This document shows positions 36,870 through 46,827 of a DNA stretch of 64,000 bases, one piece after another. The DNA comes from Pelagomonas calceolata (taxonomy: Eukaryota; Sar; Pelagophyceae; Pelagomonadales; Pelagomonadaceae): NCBI GenBank assembly GCA_918797485.1, contig CAKKNE010000001.1, forward strand, positions 3,348,001 to 3,412,000, in the 5' to 3' direction. The position numbers were made by a program, and so were the translations under genes. Every line of letters starts with the position of its first letter. Positions within the stretch are counted from its first letter, which is position 1. Under the pieces are notes generated by a model. That model was not told the DNA's origin. It did not search any database and saw only the letters and a list, made by a program, of their open reading frames with translations.

Positions 36870-39536
36870 TCAAAACAACCCCACCCGCTCGGCCAAATGC
36901 TCCACACGCAGCGACGAAGCGAAGAGCCCAGAGTCGAACGCACCGAACGGCAGGAACTCCAGCGCCCTCGGCCGCCCGGGGAGCAGGGCGAACGCGTTGT
37001 CCGCGAATCTGCCCAGGGAACGCGTCGTGAGCACCACGAACAAGGCCGTTGCGTTCGTCTCCAAAGCGACCTCGCGGCCGCGCGCTTCGTACTTTACTTG
37101 CGCGGCCGATAGGCGCAGGTCCGCGGGCCGTGCCAGGATCAGCTCGGAAGACGAAACGACGACCCCCGCTTCGTCGACGCATTTTATGAGACAAAGCGTC
37201 CGCGTCGCGTCGACGGCGCCCAGCGGCGCCGAGAAGCGCTCGAGCACCGCGGGGCCCGGCGCCAACGCGACGCGTCTCGTCAGGAACCTGGTCTCGCGGC
37301 CCGTCGTGAGGTCCACAGAGTCGATAATGACCGCGCCGGTGAACGGGCGGTGCGACCGGTCGTTCCGCACGTAGCACCGTCCCGTCCGGTCGCACGCCGC
37401 CACCACGTCGCGGAACAGACTCTTCGCATACCAGTAGTGGTGCGGCTTCCAGCGGCCGCCGTACTCGAGCGAGCCCCAGCCGCCCGTCGGCCAGACTTCA
37501 TTCAATTGCCAGACGAGGTGGCCGAGCTCGTTGCGCGAGCGGTGGGCCTCCACCAGGTTCTTGATCAGCAACGCGCTGGCGAGGCCGCACAGGTACAACG
37601 ATGAAGCGAAGTGTTGTGTGGTGTTGAGGTACGCCACCAACGCGGGTGGTGTGCTACCGGGCCGCAGGTAGTCCGCCGAGCCACCGAAGAAGCTCCCGAC
37701 AAAGTTCGCGCAGGGGTAGTTCCGCCGCGCCAGCACGTTACCGCCGCGACACACGTTCGGAAAGCCGTCGCCCTCACAGACGTCCGGCGGCTGATTGCCG
37801 AAGAGCGACCGGTACCGCGGCGATAGAGTGGAGGCGAGGGATTCGGGAGAGGACCAGGCCACGGCGCCGAACTCCGAAATAAATGAAGACGCGTGACTTA
37901 GCCCGACGGGGCCCTCGTCGAAAATTACCGATGTCGCCACGGGCTCGTAATTTGTGACGCCGTTCACGGCCGGAAAGCCGCCTCCTCTTATATACGGCCC
38001 GTGCGCCTCGATCGCCCCGGAGTCCCGCGCTTGCAGTGCCGTCCCGTCCGGCGTGGCCCAGAGCCGCGCGACGCCGGAAACCCAGCCATTTGACGGCGAC
38101 GCCGGCCAGATCGCTTTTGTGGGATCCTCCGCCGCTATCACACCAAGCAAATCCACGTAAATGCTCAAGTCCGTGCACTCGTTGCAGCCGCTCCACATAA
38201 ACAAACTCGGGTGAGAACTGAGGCGGCGGACCTGGTGCCGGATCTCGTTCCGTTCAGTGATTGTGCCGCGGGGCGCGTGGCCGCTCTGGGCGAACATCAA
38301 GTCGTGGTAGACGAGGAGACCGCGCTCGTCGCACGCGTCGTAGAAGGCCCTTGGTAAGAAAACGCCGCCGCCCCAGACGCGCACCGTATTGAAACCGGCC
38401 GCGGCCGCGCTCGCCACCAGCCGTTGCTGCCGTTCGGCCGTGTCGCGCCCCTCGAGGTTGTCGACCGGGACGACGTTCGCGCCCCGCGCCCAGAGCGCGG
38501 CGCCGTTCACGCGGAGGAAGAGGCCGTGGGACGCCGTGCCCGAGGCGTTCTTTGACTTTGATATGTATGCTGGGTCCGTGTCGTCGCCCGTGACGAGGGC
38601 GACGGTCCGGAAGGCGACGCGGCGCTTCGTCGTGATGCTGTTCGTATCCACCGAAACCTCGTAGAACGCGCGAGCTCCAAGTCCGTTCGGCCGCCAGAGG
38701 GCGACGTTAGAGGCGCTCGGTAGGTCGAGGGCCAGCGTGCTCTCTCCCGCCGCTACATCTACAGTCACTTGCATGGAATCGGTGGACCAGTTGCCGGTCG
38801 CGGTCACTTGCAACGACGCCGGCCGGTCCGCATCAATATAAATCTTGACGGCGACGTCGAAATCGCCATCGGCGAGTGGCTCCGTCGGGTACGCGCCTCG
38901 ATACGTAATTCGCGGCACGAGGTGCGTGACAAAAACTCCAGAACCACTCTCTGCCAGGTATATGCTCTTCCAGGGCCCCCGCGTGAAGGCCCGGCCCTGT
39001 TTGGTACTTATGTAGGGCGCCCAGTCCCAGCCGCCCGAGCACGCCGCGAACCGGCCGCCGACGTCGATCGATGGATCGAAGATCAGCTCGAGCTTGTTCG
39101 TCTCCCTAATTAGGTCCGTGGACGCGTTCCTCACATCAAAAACGTAGCGGAGGAACTGGTCGCGGACCGTCCCCAGCGGCACGTGGTTCAGTGTGACAGT
39201 CGCGCCCATCTTCACACCGTCGAACACCAGCAAAATGCGTGCCGCGTCGCTCCGTGCCTCAAAGGCCGTCCGCAGCGTCCACGTGCGGTTCCAGACCGGC
39301 GCGTCGCGCACAAAATTGTCGTCCCGCAGGGGGTCGCCGATCGCGCCGGCCCGCTCCAGGTCCGTGACGACGTCGCCGGGCACGGACGCCGATATCGTGA
39401 AGCCGTCGTCGTCGCGATACCAGGACCACGTGCCACCGTCGAGGTAGGTGATGGCGTCCGCGCCGATCGGGTCGTCGACGAGGGAGCCGGCTCGTGTGTA
39501 GCAGCAGCAGAGGAGCGCTGCCGCCCAGCATCGCAT
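36870..39536 (-). CDS. Beta-mannosidase (glycoside hydrolase family 2)
   Basis: An 888-residue protein. MRCWAAALLCCCYTRAGS is a signal peptide. The GH2 sugar-binding domain (about 20-210) has SVPGDVVTDLERAGAIGDPL and CSGGWDWAPYISTKQG, typical of beta-mannosidases. The catalytic barrel carries FNTVRVWGGGVFLPRAFYDA, LVYHDLMFA, MWSGCNECT (acid/base Glu) and FISEFGAV (nucleophile Glu), followed by HLVWQLNEVWPTGGWGSLEY. It removes terminal beta-mannose from N-glycan fragments or mannans, probably in a lysosome-like vacuole or outside the cell. No frame break; length is normal for MANBA-type enzymes. Confidence 0.88.
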   Translation of the reverse strand: MRCWAAALLCCCYTRAGSLVDDPIGADAITYLDGGTWSWYRDDDGFTISASVPGDVVTDLERAGAIGDPLRDDNFVRDAPVWNRTWTLRTAFEARSDAARILLVFDGVKMGATVTLNHVPLGTVRDQFLRYVFDVRNASTDLIRETNKLELIFDPSIDVGGRFAACSGGWDWAPYISTKQGRAFTRGPWKSIYLAESGSGVFVTHLVPRITYRGAYPTEPLADGDFDVAVKIYIDADRPASLQVTATGNWSTDSMQVTVDVAAGESTLALDLPSASNVALWRPNGLGARAFYEVSVDTNSITTKRRVAFRTVALVTGDDTDPAYISKSKNASGTASHGLFLRVNGAALWARGANVVPVDNLEGRDTAERQQRLVASAAAAGFNTVRVWGGGVFLPRAFYDACDERGLLVYHDLMFAQSGHAPRGTITERNEIRHQVRRLSSHPSLFMWSGCNECTDLSIYVDLLGVIAAEDPTKAIWPASPSNGWVSGVARLWATPDGTALQARDSGAIEAHGPYIRGGGFPAVNGVTNYEPVATSVIFDEGPVGLSHASSFISEFGAVAWSSPESLASTLSPRYRSLFGNQPPDVCEGDGFPNVCRGGNVLARRNYPCANFVGSFFGGSADYLRPGSTPPALVAYLNTTQHFASSLYLCGLASALLIKNLVEAHRSRNELGHLVWQLNEVWPTGGWGSLEYGGRWKPHHYWYAKSLFRDVVAACDRTGRCYVRNDRSHRPFTGAVIIDSVDLTTGRETRFLTRRVALAPGPAVLERFSAPLGAVDATRTLCLIKCVDEAGVVVSSSELILARPADLRLSAAQVKYEARGREVALETNATALFVVLTTRSLGRFADNAFALLPGRPRALEFLPFGAFDSGLFASSLRVEHLAERVGLF

Positions 39537-39943
39537 GGTAGCACCTTCTGTGTCTATGCCTCACAGTCCGCGCATCGCACGTGTTCGTGTCGGAGCTGCA
39601 AAAACCTGCACAGCCTGCCTGCTTGGCTCCCAGTGTGCTGCACGAGACGACGTGGCAGTTACTTGTCCCCGCAGTACCAGTAATTGTGCTTGCGAGTACT
39701 TAGCAACGCGCTACAGCTGAACCAGCGCTTAGGCCGCGTGTCGCGTGGCTCTGCTGCCTCTTTGCTCTCACCAGCGCTGGCAGAGCTGCTCTCTACCAAG
39801 CTGCGCAAACTACCGCACGGCTGCGTAGGACTCGGTTTTGCACCTCGTTGACCTCGGTCGCGATCCGTAAGCAGTGCTCGGTGGCCTGCGTCGCTATCTG
39901 TCAAGGAGCACTGCCACTCACCACCACCCACCTCCTGGAAACG
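39537..39943. other. Divergent intergenic stretch, no gene seen
   Basis: Between beta-mannosidase and the cupin-like gene. No GCTAG palindrome or RNA gene was recognised. Confidence 0.4.
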
Positions 39944-40414
39944 ATGCAGAGCCTCATCGCCGTAGCCCTCCTCCTAATGGCGCCGGCGGCCGCCCTCACG
40001 CCGCCGACACCGGCGCGCGCACGGCCGCGCACGGCGCTCCGCAGTATCAAGGTCACCTACATCGAGCCCGACGCCGCCGCGGAGATGGGCGTGCGCGAGT
40101 GGCCCTTCTCGGATCGGAAGGACGGCGCCGAGGAGACGGTGCCGGCCGGCGCCCAACGATATGTTTTGAAAGGAACGGGCACGGTAGAGTGCTCGGACTA
40201 CGCGGGCGGCGTGGCGGACGACGAGGCTCAAACGGTCGGCCCGGGGTCGTTGGTTGAATGCGAGGCGCAGACGAATCTGCGATGGCGTTGTGAAGAGGGC
40301 CAGTTCACGGTCCTCACGCCGTCCTTCGAGGACTGGACGGAGTACCTCTCGACGGTCGCGATCCTGATCCTCTTCTTCGGGTTTCTGCTGGCGAACGCCG
40401 GTAGTTTTGGCTAA
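39944..40414 (+). CDS. Small plastid-type membrane protein with cupin-like domain
   Basis: A 156-residue protein from the ATG at 39944. MQSLIAVALLLMAPAAAL|TPP is a signal peptide followed by an Arg/Pro-rich, acid-free stretch, as in bipartite plastid leaders of algae with secondary plastids. The middle (EWPFSDRKDGAEETVPAGAQ, YVLKGTGTVEC, VGPGSLVECEAQTNLRWRCE) resembles a DUF861/cupin_3 barrel without clear metal ligands. The end is one membrane helix (YLSTVAILILFFGFLLANAG). It is probably a thylakoid or envelope protein of unknown role. It converges with the carrier gene; the stops are 8 bp apart. Confidence 0.6.
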   Translation: MQSLIAVALLLMAPAAALTPPTPARARPRTALRSIKVTYIEPDAAAEMGVREWPFSDRKDGAEETVPAGAQRYVLKGTGTVECSDYAGGVADDEAQTVGPGSLVECEAQTNLRWRCEEGQFTVLTPSFEDWTEYLSTVAILILFFGFLLANAGSFG

Positions 40415-40422
40415 AGTTAAGT

Positions 40423-41244
40423 TTAGAACAACAGAGTAGGGAGGACGACCATAAAGCAGGTTTGCCACGCCGCCTGGGCGGCCCGCGGCGTCACGCCCCG
40501 GAAGCAGCCCGCCAGGCCCTCCTCCCTCCAGACGTCGCCGAGCGACCCGAGGCCGCTTTGCGCGCGGATGCGCTTCACTTCCAACGGCGTGTTCCAGCAG
40601 CTCCCGATACCGCCGAGCACGCCGCAGGCCAACAGCGGGAGGCCCAGCCGCCGCTGAAATAAGTCCGTGAGGCCCTGGCGCGACGCCCAGTTCGTGGCCT
40701 GGCGCATCGCCACGGCGCCGGCGCCCGCGTATATAGTTGCGATTCCTCTCCATAGGGACTTGTCGGCGAACGCGTCTCGCAGGCATCTCACCGCAGACTT
40801 GCCCTCGACGGCCGACCTTGTGACTAAATAAGTGCAGGGCCCCATCACTAAGGCCTGGCACGCGCCCGCCGCCGCGCCGACCGCGAACGCCGCGAGCGCC
40901 GTGTCCGCGATGGACGGCGCTGTTTGTCGCAGAAATTCATGTGCGCATCCTCTCGCGCCTAACAAGACGGCGCCGCTGCACGAGCCTTCTACTACTCTCG
41001 CGCCCGTGCCGCTCCAGAACGCTTTTAGACCGCCTTGGTATTTGTAGACGCTTCGCAGCGACGTCGCGGCCGTCTCGTTCGGGAAGCGCGTCACCCGCGT
41101 CTTCCACTGTTCCAATGGTAAGCCGCCCGTGAGGTCCGACGCTACTCTGAGTACAGCGCCCCGCGCGAGCGGCGTCGCTGCCACTCGTTGGATGATTGAT
41201 GCGTCTGCTGTGGTGCAGGCGGCGAGGAGGAGGAGCCACATCAT
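40423..41244 (-). CDS. Mitochondrial-carrier-family protein with N-terminal leader
   Basis: 273 residues from the ATG at 41244 (MMWLLLLAACTTADASIIQR), a hydrophobic leader unusual for this family that may direct it to the plastid envelope or ER instead. Three carrier repeats are seen through 'P.[DE]..[KR].R'-like motifs: LPLEQWKTRV, MGPCTYLVTR (degenerate) and NTPLEVKRIRAQ, with loops YQGGLKAFWSGTGARVVEG, KSLWRGIATIYAGAGAVAMR and EGLAGCFRGVTPRAAQ. Substrate is unknown. The second motif lacks the acidic residue. Divergent from the patatin gene across a GCTAG palindrome. Confidence 0.7.
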   Translation of the reverse strand: MMWLLLLAACTTADASIIQRVAATPLARGAVLRVASDLTGGLPLEQWKTRVTRFPNETAATSLRSVYKYQGGLKAFWSGTGARVVEGSCSGAVLLGARGCAHEFLRQTAPSIADTALAAFAVGAAAGACQALVMGPCTYLVTRSAVEGKSAVRCLRDAFADKSLWRGIATIYAGAGAVAMRQATNWASRQGLTDLFQRRLGLPLLACGVLGGIGSCWNTPLEVKRIRAQSGLGSLGDVWREEGLAGCFRGVTPRAAQAAWQTCFMVVLPTLLF

Positions 41245-41412
41245 CGTCCGGCAGCGCTGCTGCAGCGACAAGCTGCACACGCTTGCAAATAGAGGCCTGT
41301 CTTTACGACCGAGCGTTGGCGACAGCACGCCTGGGATTATTTTTGATCGGTTGCTGCCGTGCTGCTTGCAAACCGCAGGATACGGCTGCGACAAACGCGA
41401 CTAAAGTTTCTT

Positions 41413-41435
41413 TCTAGCGTATCGTGACACACTAG
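41413..41435 (-). repeat. GCTAG near-palindromic repeat, copy 7 (diverged)
   Basis: TCTAGCGTATCGTGACACAC then TAG; almost exactly midway between divergent starts at 41244 and 41609 (169 and 174 bp). Confidence 0.5.
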
Positions 41436-41608
41436 AACTGAAAAAAAAACTCGCTCTGTCTGCGTAGCACGGCCATTAGACTGCATCCGTACGTCTGCGC
41501 CACTGCGGAGCACTCATACGATAAATAGTAAGCGGCACGAGGCGCGAACAGTCGCCTGCGGGCTGACGGCACATAGTTGCATCTCCGTGCAGCTGCGCGC
41601 GCACAGCC

Positions 41609-43420
41609 ATGGCTCCGAGCCGCCGCGCGCTGGCCGGATGCGTCCTCGGATTGAGCACAGCGTTCCGGGCGCCCACCATGCACAGGAGGCGCGCGCTCGT
41701 CAAGCACGTCGAGCCCGCGGAAGCACCCATCGAGCTCTGCGAGGAGAACGATGAGTTGGACGAGGCACCGTCACCACCGCCGAGACGGCGGAACAGAATA
41801 AGAAGGAAGCTGCGCCGGTCCACTATTGGTGGTGTTGTCGGCGCGCTAGGGCCGTGGCCGACCGTACCCTGGACCTCGCTCGGTATTCTGCTGCCCTGGA
41901 CGCCTTTATTTGACACCCTGTCCCTCGTACTGCTATTCTTACGTAGTGCGAGAGTAGACTTGATGGAGCGCCGCTTTAGGGAGGAAGCTTCTACATACAT
42001 CAAGAGCACCGTCGAGACGGACGAGCCCCCTCTTCGCATATTGTGCATGGACGGCGGCGGCGTGCGGGGCGCGAACTTGCTGTCGACGCTCGATGCGCTC
42101 GATCAGAGAATAGAAGGGCCTTTGCACGAGGCGTTCGACGTCGTCTGTGGGACGTCCATTGGGGGAGCCGGTGCGTTGTTGATGGCGCACACCGAGGACC
42201 CCTTAGAACAATGCCGGAAGGCCATGTCCGACATGGCCGACGCGGTCTTCGCGAAGGCGTCCGGCTGGCGGTTGCTCGTGCGAGGGCAGATGACCGGTCG
42301 ATCGGTGCTTACCGAGGTCGTCACGGAGCGCATCGGGGCGTCGCAGGACCTGCGGGCGCCTGTCGTGGAACCGCCGCCGCCCCCACCAAAAACAAAGAAG
42401 CGGCGGCGCGTGCGGCGATTCCTCTCGCGCGTCGTGCTCCGACGGAGGCAGGAGGTGGAACCTCCGCCGAAGCTCGCCGGTCGGAAGCCCCTGGCCTTTG
42501 CGGTTGCTGCCCGGGAAGCGGAGACCGGTTCCTTGGAGCCGTTTCTGTTCCGAACCTATCCGCGCGAGCAGGGCACGGCCCCGGGCCGATCGGACGTGAA
42601 ACTGTGGCAGGCCGTCGCGGCGACGTGTGCTGCTCCTGCGGTCTTCGCGCCCGTCCAGATCGACGGCGAGAGTTATGTGGACGGCGGCGTCGTGGCCAAT
42701 GATCCGACGTTACTCGCTCTCGCCGAGGTCGCCTCCGTGTTTCCGGGACGGCCCGTCGGGGTCGTGGTTTCACTAGGATGCGGTCAAACCAAGAGGGAGC
42801 GACGAGCCGAGAGAAGGGAGGAGCGGCGCTGGTTTCGAAGACGTAAGTCAAAGAAACCGCGCGAGGAGCTTAGTGGAACAGAAAGGTGGTTTAGACGTGT
42901 AGGTTTGACCTGGGACCACGAGCCTCGCATAAGGAGACGCGCTAGACTGGCTCTACAACGTAGAAAGGCCCAGTACTTTCGGGTCGAGCCGCCTTTAGCG
43001 AGTGCCGTTTCATTGAGCGAGACGGACACGTCGAAGCTAGAGAGTATGGACGCTAATGTGAAAGAGTGGCTGACGTCGCCCGTGGTCGCTGGAAGGTTAG
43101 ATGAGATCGGGCGGTCTCTCGAGCGACGACGTATCCCGAAAGAGGAGGAGGAGATCCGCTATCCCATTACGACCAACGTGTTCCGGACGCTGAACGCGGC
43201 GCGACGGGGTGTGGGTGCGGGCGTGAACACGTTGCTGGGGGACGCTCCGCAACGATTTAGGCGGAAGACGAGACATGTGGTGGTGGACTCGTCTCGGAAA
43301 GTAGTATCAACGCTGACCGACGCCGGCGACGACGTCGCTTGGAGGTTATTGGCGCCGCCTTCACCAGGGTTGGAGGAGGCGGTGGAAGGAGAAGGGAGGG
43401 AGTGGACGGCTCTAAGTTAG
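41609..43420 (+). CDS. Patatin-like phospholipase, probably plastid-targeted
   Basis: A 603-residue protein. Its N-terminus (RALAGCVLGLSTAF|RAP) has a signal peptide followed by an A-F junction and basic stretch, the secondary-plastid import pattern. A hydrophobic region lies at about 70-110. The patatin domain starts at about 143: LCMDGGGVRGANLLSTLDAL (oxyanion loop), VCGTSIGGAG (nucleophile Ser elbow) and YVDGGVVANDPTLLAL (catalytic Asp of the dyad). It should release fatty acids from plastid or ER glycerolipids. Two very basic inserts (KTKKRRRVRRFLSRVVLRRR and one after the Asp) are unusual. It converges with TAF9, stops 8 bp apart. Confidence 0.8.
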   Translation: MAPSRRALAGCVLGLSTAFRAPTMHRRRALVKHVEPAEAPIELCEENDELDEAPSPPPRRRNRIRRKLRRSTIGGVVGALGPWPTVPWTSLGILLPWTPLFDTLSLVLLFLRSARVDLMERRFREEASTYIKSTVETDEPPLRILCMDGGGVRGANLLSTLDALDQRIEGPLHEAFDVVCGTSIGGAGALLMAHTEDPLEQCRKAMSDMADAVFAKASGWRLLVRGQMTGRSVLTEVVTERIGASQDLRAPVVEPPPPPPKTKKRRRVRRFLSRVVLRRRQEVEPPPKLAGRKPLAFAVAAREAETGSLEPFLFRTYPREQGTAPGRSDVKLWQAVAATCAAPAVFAPVQIDGESYVDGGVVANDPTLLALAEVASVFPGRPVGVVVSLGCGQTKRERRAERREERRWFRRRKSKKPREELSGTERWFRRVGLTWDHEPRIRRRARLALQRRKAQYFRVEPPLASAVSLSETDTSKLESMDANVKEWLTSPVVAGRLDEIGRSLERRRIPKEEEEIRYPITTNVFRTLNAARRGVGAGVNTLLGDAPQRFRRKTRHVVVDSSRKVVSTLTDAGDDVAWRLLAPPSPGLEEAVEGEGREWTALS

Positions 43421-43428
43421 TGTGAATG

Positions 43429-43836
43429 TTAGGACTTGTAGCGCGAGGCCATCGACTCGAGGTCGTCGTTGCGCGCTTCCAGGGAATAACCGCGCGTCGT
43501 GAGGTTGCCTTCACTCGGCAGGCGCACGCCGTGGCCGTCCGCGAGATTTAGTGGTGCCGCGTTCACGGAAGCGGCCGCCGCTATGGCATTTTCGCGCGCC
43601 GGCGGCGGTCGTCTCGAATAGCCCGCGGCCGCGTTCAGGTCGTCGCCAGCTCTAACGTCGTGCGCCTCGATCTTCGTTTCGTTGCGGTGGAGTGCCAAGT
43701 CCCGCGCATCCCCTAAGGCGTCGCGCGCCGCGCGGTGCATCGCGTCTAGCACCATGCCGACGACCTCGGGCTCGTGGTCGTCTACTCCGACTGCTTTCAG
43801 CAGCGCTTCGGCCACGGCCTCCTCGGACTCGACCAT
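43429..43836 (-). CDS. TAF9: TFIID/SAGA subunit TAF9
   Basis: A 135-residue protein. The histone fold occupies about residues 6-75: EAVAEALLKAVGVDDHEPEV, VVGMVLDAMHRAARDALGDA, ALHRNETKIEAHDVRAGDDL. After it come the conserved TAF9 extension PPPARENAIAAAASVNAAPL and GVRLPSEGNLTTRGYSLE, which set TAF9 apart from other histone-fold TAFs. TAF9 pairs with TAF6 in TFIID and SAGA to support Pol II promoter recognition. The protein is shorter than animal TAF9 because the acidic tail is absent. Confidence 0.8.
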   Translation of the reverse strand: MVESEEAVAEALLKAVGVDDHEPEVVGMVLDAMHRAARDALGDARDLALHRNETKIEAHDVRAGDDLNAAAGYSRRPPPARENAIAAAASVNAAPLNLADGHGVRLPSEGNLTTRGYSLEARNDDLESMASRYKS

Positions 43837-44059
43837 TGCTGCGCGCTGCTTTGCGCCAGCGAGCTGTTTGGCGGCCGCGCCGCGCGCGGCGTTTTACACA
43901 GCGACTGAGTGGGCTGTTTTTGGCGGCCGAGCAGTGCGCGGCGACCACTTCTTGCGGTCGACGGTGTCGCGGGGGAGCGCTGCGATCCTTTGCTCGCGCG
44001 AACGGGTGCAAACGGGTGCAAGGGCGCACGCAAATGCCAAAAAGCTAATCACAGCCGAG

Positions 44060-44083
44060 GCTAGCGGTAGGTAAGACACTAGC
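44060..44083 (-). repeat. GCTAG near-palindromic repeat, copy 8 (best consensus)
   Basis: GCTAGCGGTAG then GTAAGACACTAGC; 224 bp upstream of the TAF9 start. Confidence 0.65.
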
Positions 44084-44088
44084 AGGCG

Positions 44089-44159
44089 TGAAAAACGCGC
44101 GGTGTCTCCCCCCCAGCCCGGCAGGGGCTCCGCCCACTAGTACTAGCACCGTAACATCG
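44089..44159. repeat. Dispersed intergenic repeat family B, copy 4
   Basis: GTGAAAAACGCGCGGTGTCT, CCCAGCCCGGCAGGGGCTC, CCCACTAGTACTAGCACCG. It directly follows GCTAG copy 8, as copy 3 follows copy 6. The introner core GCCATCGACGCGA also occurs at about 44217. Confidence 0.5.
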
Positions 44160-44252
44160 ACCAAAAAACGCAAGCCAGGAAGGGCGACGCCAACGAGTCC
44201 TCCTCACCGCAACATGCCATCGACGCGAAAACAGAAACTAAACGCAAGCCCC

Positions 44253-46268
44253 TTACACCGCCTGCGGCATCGCGACGGCGACCGGCGACGCCGCGTGCGC
44301 GCCGGAGACCTCCAGGGAAGCCGTCTGTACTGGCAATTGATCTTGTACCACAGTTTGCCGACGTTGGGACGGGACGCGCGACTGCTGGAAGACCGAGGTC
44401 TGCAAGGCAGAGGTCTGTAAGGGTGCAAACCCTAATTCCGCGGTCGGCACCCCCAAGTCCGTCATCTTCTGGGCCACGGCGTCCATCAGGTCCTGGTGGG
44501 CCGCCACAATCCTACTTGTTTCATCATTGATGCTAGCGAGCTCGGCATCTTTCCGGCCAATGATGTCCTTCGCGCGCGCCCGCTGCGCCGCGGCTTCTTT
44601 GGACAACCGAGACACATCCACATTGGCTCTAGATAGGGCATCGTCGAGCTGCGCATCCCGCGCTTCGAGCTGCTCGGCCACGGCGTCGAGCTTCTTCTCT
44701 AGTAACAGGTGTTTAAAGCTAGCTTTTTGTTTGACCTCACTAATCAATTCCCTGTGTTTTTCTTTCAGTTCATCTCGCTGAGCTACGACTTCCAGGTGTT
44801 TCTGCCTCAACACCTCGTCCTCCCACTTCAATGAGTTAAGACGGTTCTCGGCCACAAGTAACCGAGCCTTAGCTTGTCGTAATAAAGCTTTTTCCCCGTC
44901 ATACGCCTCCAGCTCCTTCGTAAGAACAGCAACGTCCTCTTTCGCCTTCTTGAAGGGCTCGGCCATCCTCCTATTCTCCCTCGCCACCTGTGTGGACATC
45001 AACCAGTGAGTCACCGCTATGTCGGCACCGCGGCCCTCGGAGCGGCCCAAACTCGGACACGATCGCCGAGAGATACCCTCGACCGAGTATGGAGAGTAAC
45101 ACCTCACCCAGACCACGACACACCAAAAATTGAAGGGCGCTTGCACTTGATTTCCTCGCAGCTCGCGACCGTCTCCATCGCCTTCTCGTCCTGGATCTCT
45201 CGACGTCGGACATCCGCAACTTCTTCTTTCAAGGATTTAATGAGATCCAAATTGTTGTGCGTGATGTCATTATAATAATTTTTTATTTCGGCGAAGGCCT
45301 TTTCGTGACTCGCCATCAACTGCTCGATGTGGACATTTTTTTGCCGTTCGATCGCTCCACAATCTTTCTTGCGCTCCTCCTCGAGCGCTTCTCGGACCGC
45401 TTTCGTCTTCGCTTCATATAATTTTTGCACCTCGGTGCCCTTCCGCGCGAATTCTTTTCTCAGATCATGCACGGCCCTGTCATGCGTCGCTTTTAATGAG
45501 TTGAGAAAGGCGTCGTGCGCGAGTTCGTTCTCCTGCTTTTGTAGTCTCAAAGCTCGTCGGTCCGCTTTGAGCTCGGCCTCGTCGAGGCGGTGGGCCGTTT
45601 GTGTTTGAGACAAAGCCTCTTCCCCTTTCGTTTTTTCTTGCGTGACCTCGTCCTGGTGTTCATAGAGTAAGTGTTTGACGCGTTGCTTGTAGACCTTGAC
45701 CTCCACCGCATGTTTTTCTTCCAGATCCTGGAGCTCCCGCTCCTTGTTCCTGCGCGGGGCGTCGCGGTCGCTCGACGCGGTCCGATGTGGCATCGCTGAT
45801 GACCACGTAGACTCTCGTGGGATCACAACAACGGCGTGGAGGCGCCGCGGTCCCGTGACGACGCCATCGACGCGACCGCCGTCTCTCTGACACGCCGCGA
45901 CGGCCCCGACGCGGTCCGAAACAGCTCAAGATCGAAAAAGAGACCACCCCCGGCATCGTGAGCTGGACACGAGTCGCATGAATGAAGTGAAAACATCGTA
46001 GGACGCCGCGAGCGCACCTTAATTCAGCCTTCTTGTCCTCCAACCTCTTCTTCTCGACGATCCAGAAGTAGTTGAGCTGCTCCCGTTCTTGCCGGTAGGT
46101 GTCGAACTTCTTCTCCTCGACCTTGGTCTCCTTGAAGTACTCGAAGGCCTTCTTCGCTTTTAGTTGGCGGTCCTTCTCCTCCTCGGCGGTGAGGCCGCCG
46201 GGGATGACCTGGACCTTGTCCTTCTTGCCCTTCTTCTTGCCCCGGCCCTTGCCGGCGCCCTTGCCCAT
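44253..46268 (-). CDS. DRC4: Dynein regulatory complex subunit 4 (GAS8/DRC4), three exons
   Basis: Exons 46018-46268, 45170-45749 and 44253-44987, 521 residues, all junctions in frame. Exon 1 gives a Lys/Gly-rich start and LNYFWIVEKKRLEDKKAEL, continuing in exon 2 with RNKERELQDLEEKHAVEVKV and YKQRVKHLLYEHQ. The hallmark HEKAFAEIKNYYNDITHNNL with DLIKSLKEEV ends exon 2. Exon 3 begins VARENRRMAEPFKKAKEDV and runs to KKLDAVAEQLEARDAQ and LGVPTAELGFAPL, colinear with animal GAS8. The protein is almost all coiled coil. It links the N-DRC to outer doublets and controls ciliary dynein, so this organism builds a motile flagellum. The two introns are of different types (see separate entries). Confidence 0.9.
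44988..45169 (-). mobile_element. Introner-like intron 2 (DRC4)
   Basis: 182-nt intron. Donor GTCGCGAG in the 5' flank nearly equals GTGGCGAG at the start of the next exon (7 of 8), a target-site duplication. Between them the element starts CTGCGAGGAAATCAA and ends GGTTGATGTCCACACAG. Homology with animal GAS8 fixes the junction. Confidence 0.7.
45750..46017 (-). other. Intron 1 of DRC4, 268 nt
   Basis: Donor GTGCGCTCGCGG, acceptor CCCCGCGCAG. The ends are weakly inverted (GTGCGC..GGCGTC against GACGCC..GCGCAG), and the core CCATCGACGCGAC found in introner-like introns occurs inside. It could be an older relative. Confidence 0.7.
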
Positions 46269-46389
46269 GGTTCACGGCCTCCGTCCGCTAGATCACAGGC
46301 TGCGCTGAAGGGCGTGCGCGTGTTCCACGGGAACCGGGCTGCGCTGAAGGGCGTGCGCGCTCAAGCTTTTTGGGGAGGGACGGGCCGCT

Positions 46390-46397
46390 GGCTGCCC
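46390..46397 (-). promoter_or_regulatory. GGCTGCCC upstream of DRC4
   Basis: 122 bp upstream of the ATG at 46268. Confidence 0.25.
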
Positions 46398-46759
46398 TGG
46401 CGTGCCACGGGGCTGCGTGCCGGGCGTCTGGTGCCGCCGACGCGTCCGCTCGGTCCCACGGGCGCTCCTTGCCGCCGCCTAGGGCCAGTTTTAGCTCTAC
46501 CGCTCGAGCGCTGTCCCCGATGCTAGCTGATGCTACTAGGAACGCGGTGGGCTCCGGAACCAGCCGTGAGGATCGCCCGCAGGAGTCGTCGAACCCACGA
46601 GAGACGTCTCCGGCGCGCCCGCGCCGCCCCGGCCGCACGGAGCCCAGCCTGGGCCAAGCTCCTGGGCAGCACTGGCAGGAGCGCGCACCGCCCGGGCCCT
46701 GTGTGCAGGGCGCGTTGCGGATTCGCATCGCTCGTCCAGGAGCCAGCTCAAAGCGGGAA

Positions 46760-46772
46760 GGGGGCTGCCCCC
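46760..46772. promoter_or_regulatory. GGGGGCTGCCCCC upstream of 46828
   Basis: A complement-form motif extended into a short palindrome, 56 bp upstream of the ATG at 46828. Nothing else is seen in 46398-46759 apart from a duplicated GGGCTGCGCTGAAGGGCG-like stretch near 46305-46345. Confidence 0.35.
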
Positions 46773-46827
46773 GCGGGCACGCGCCTCGCACACCCCACAA
46801 GCACAGCCTCCCATAGCAAGGACAAGA

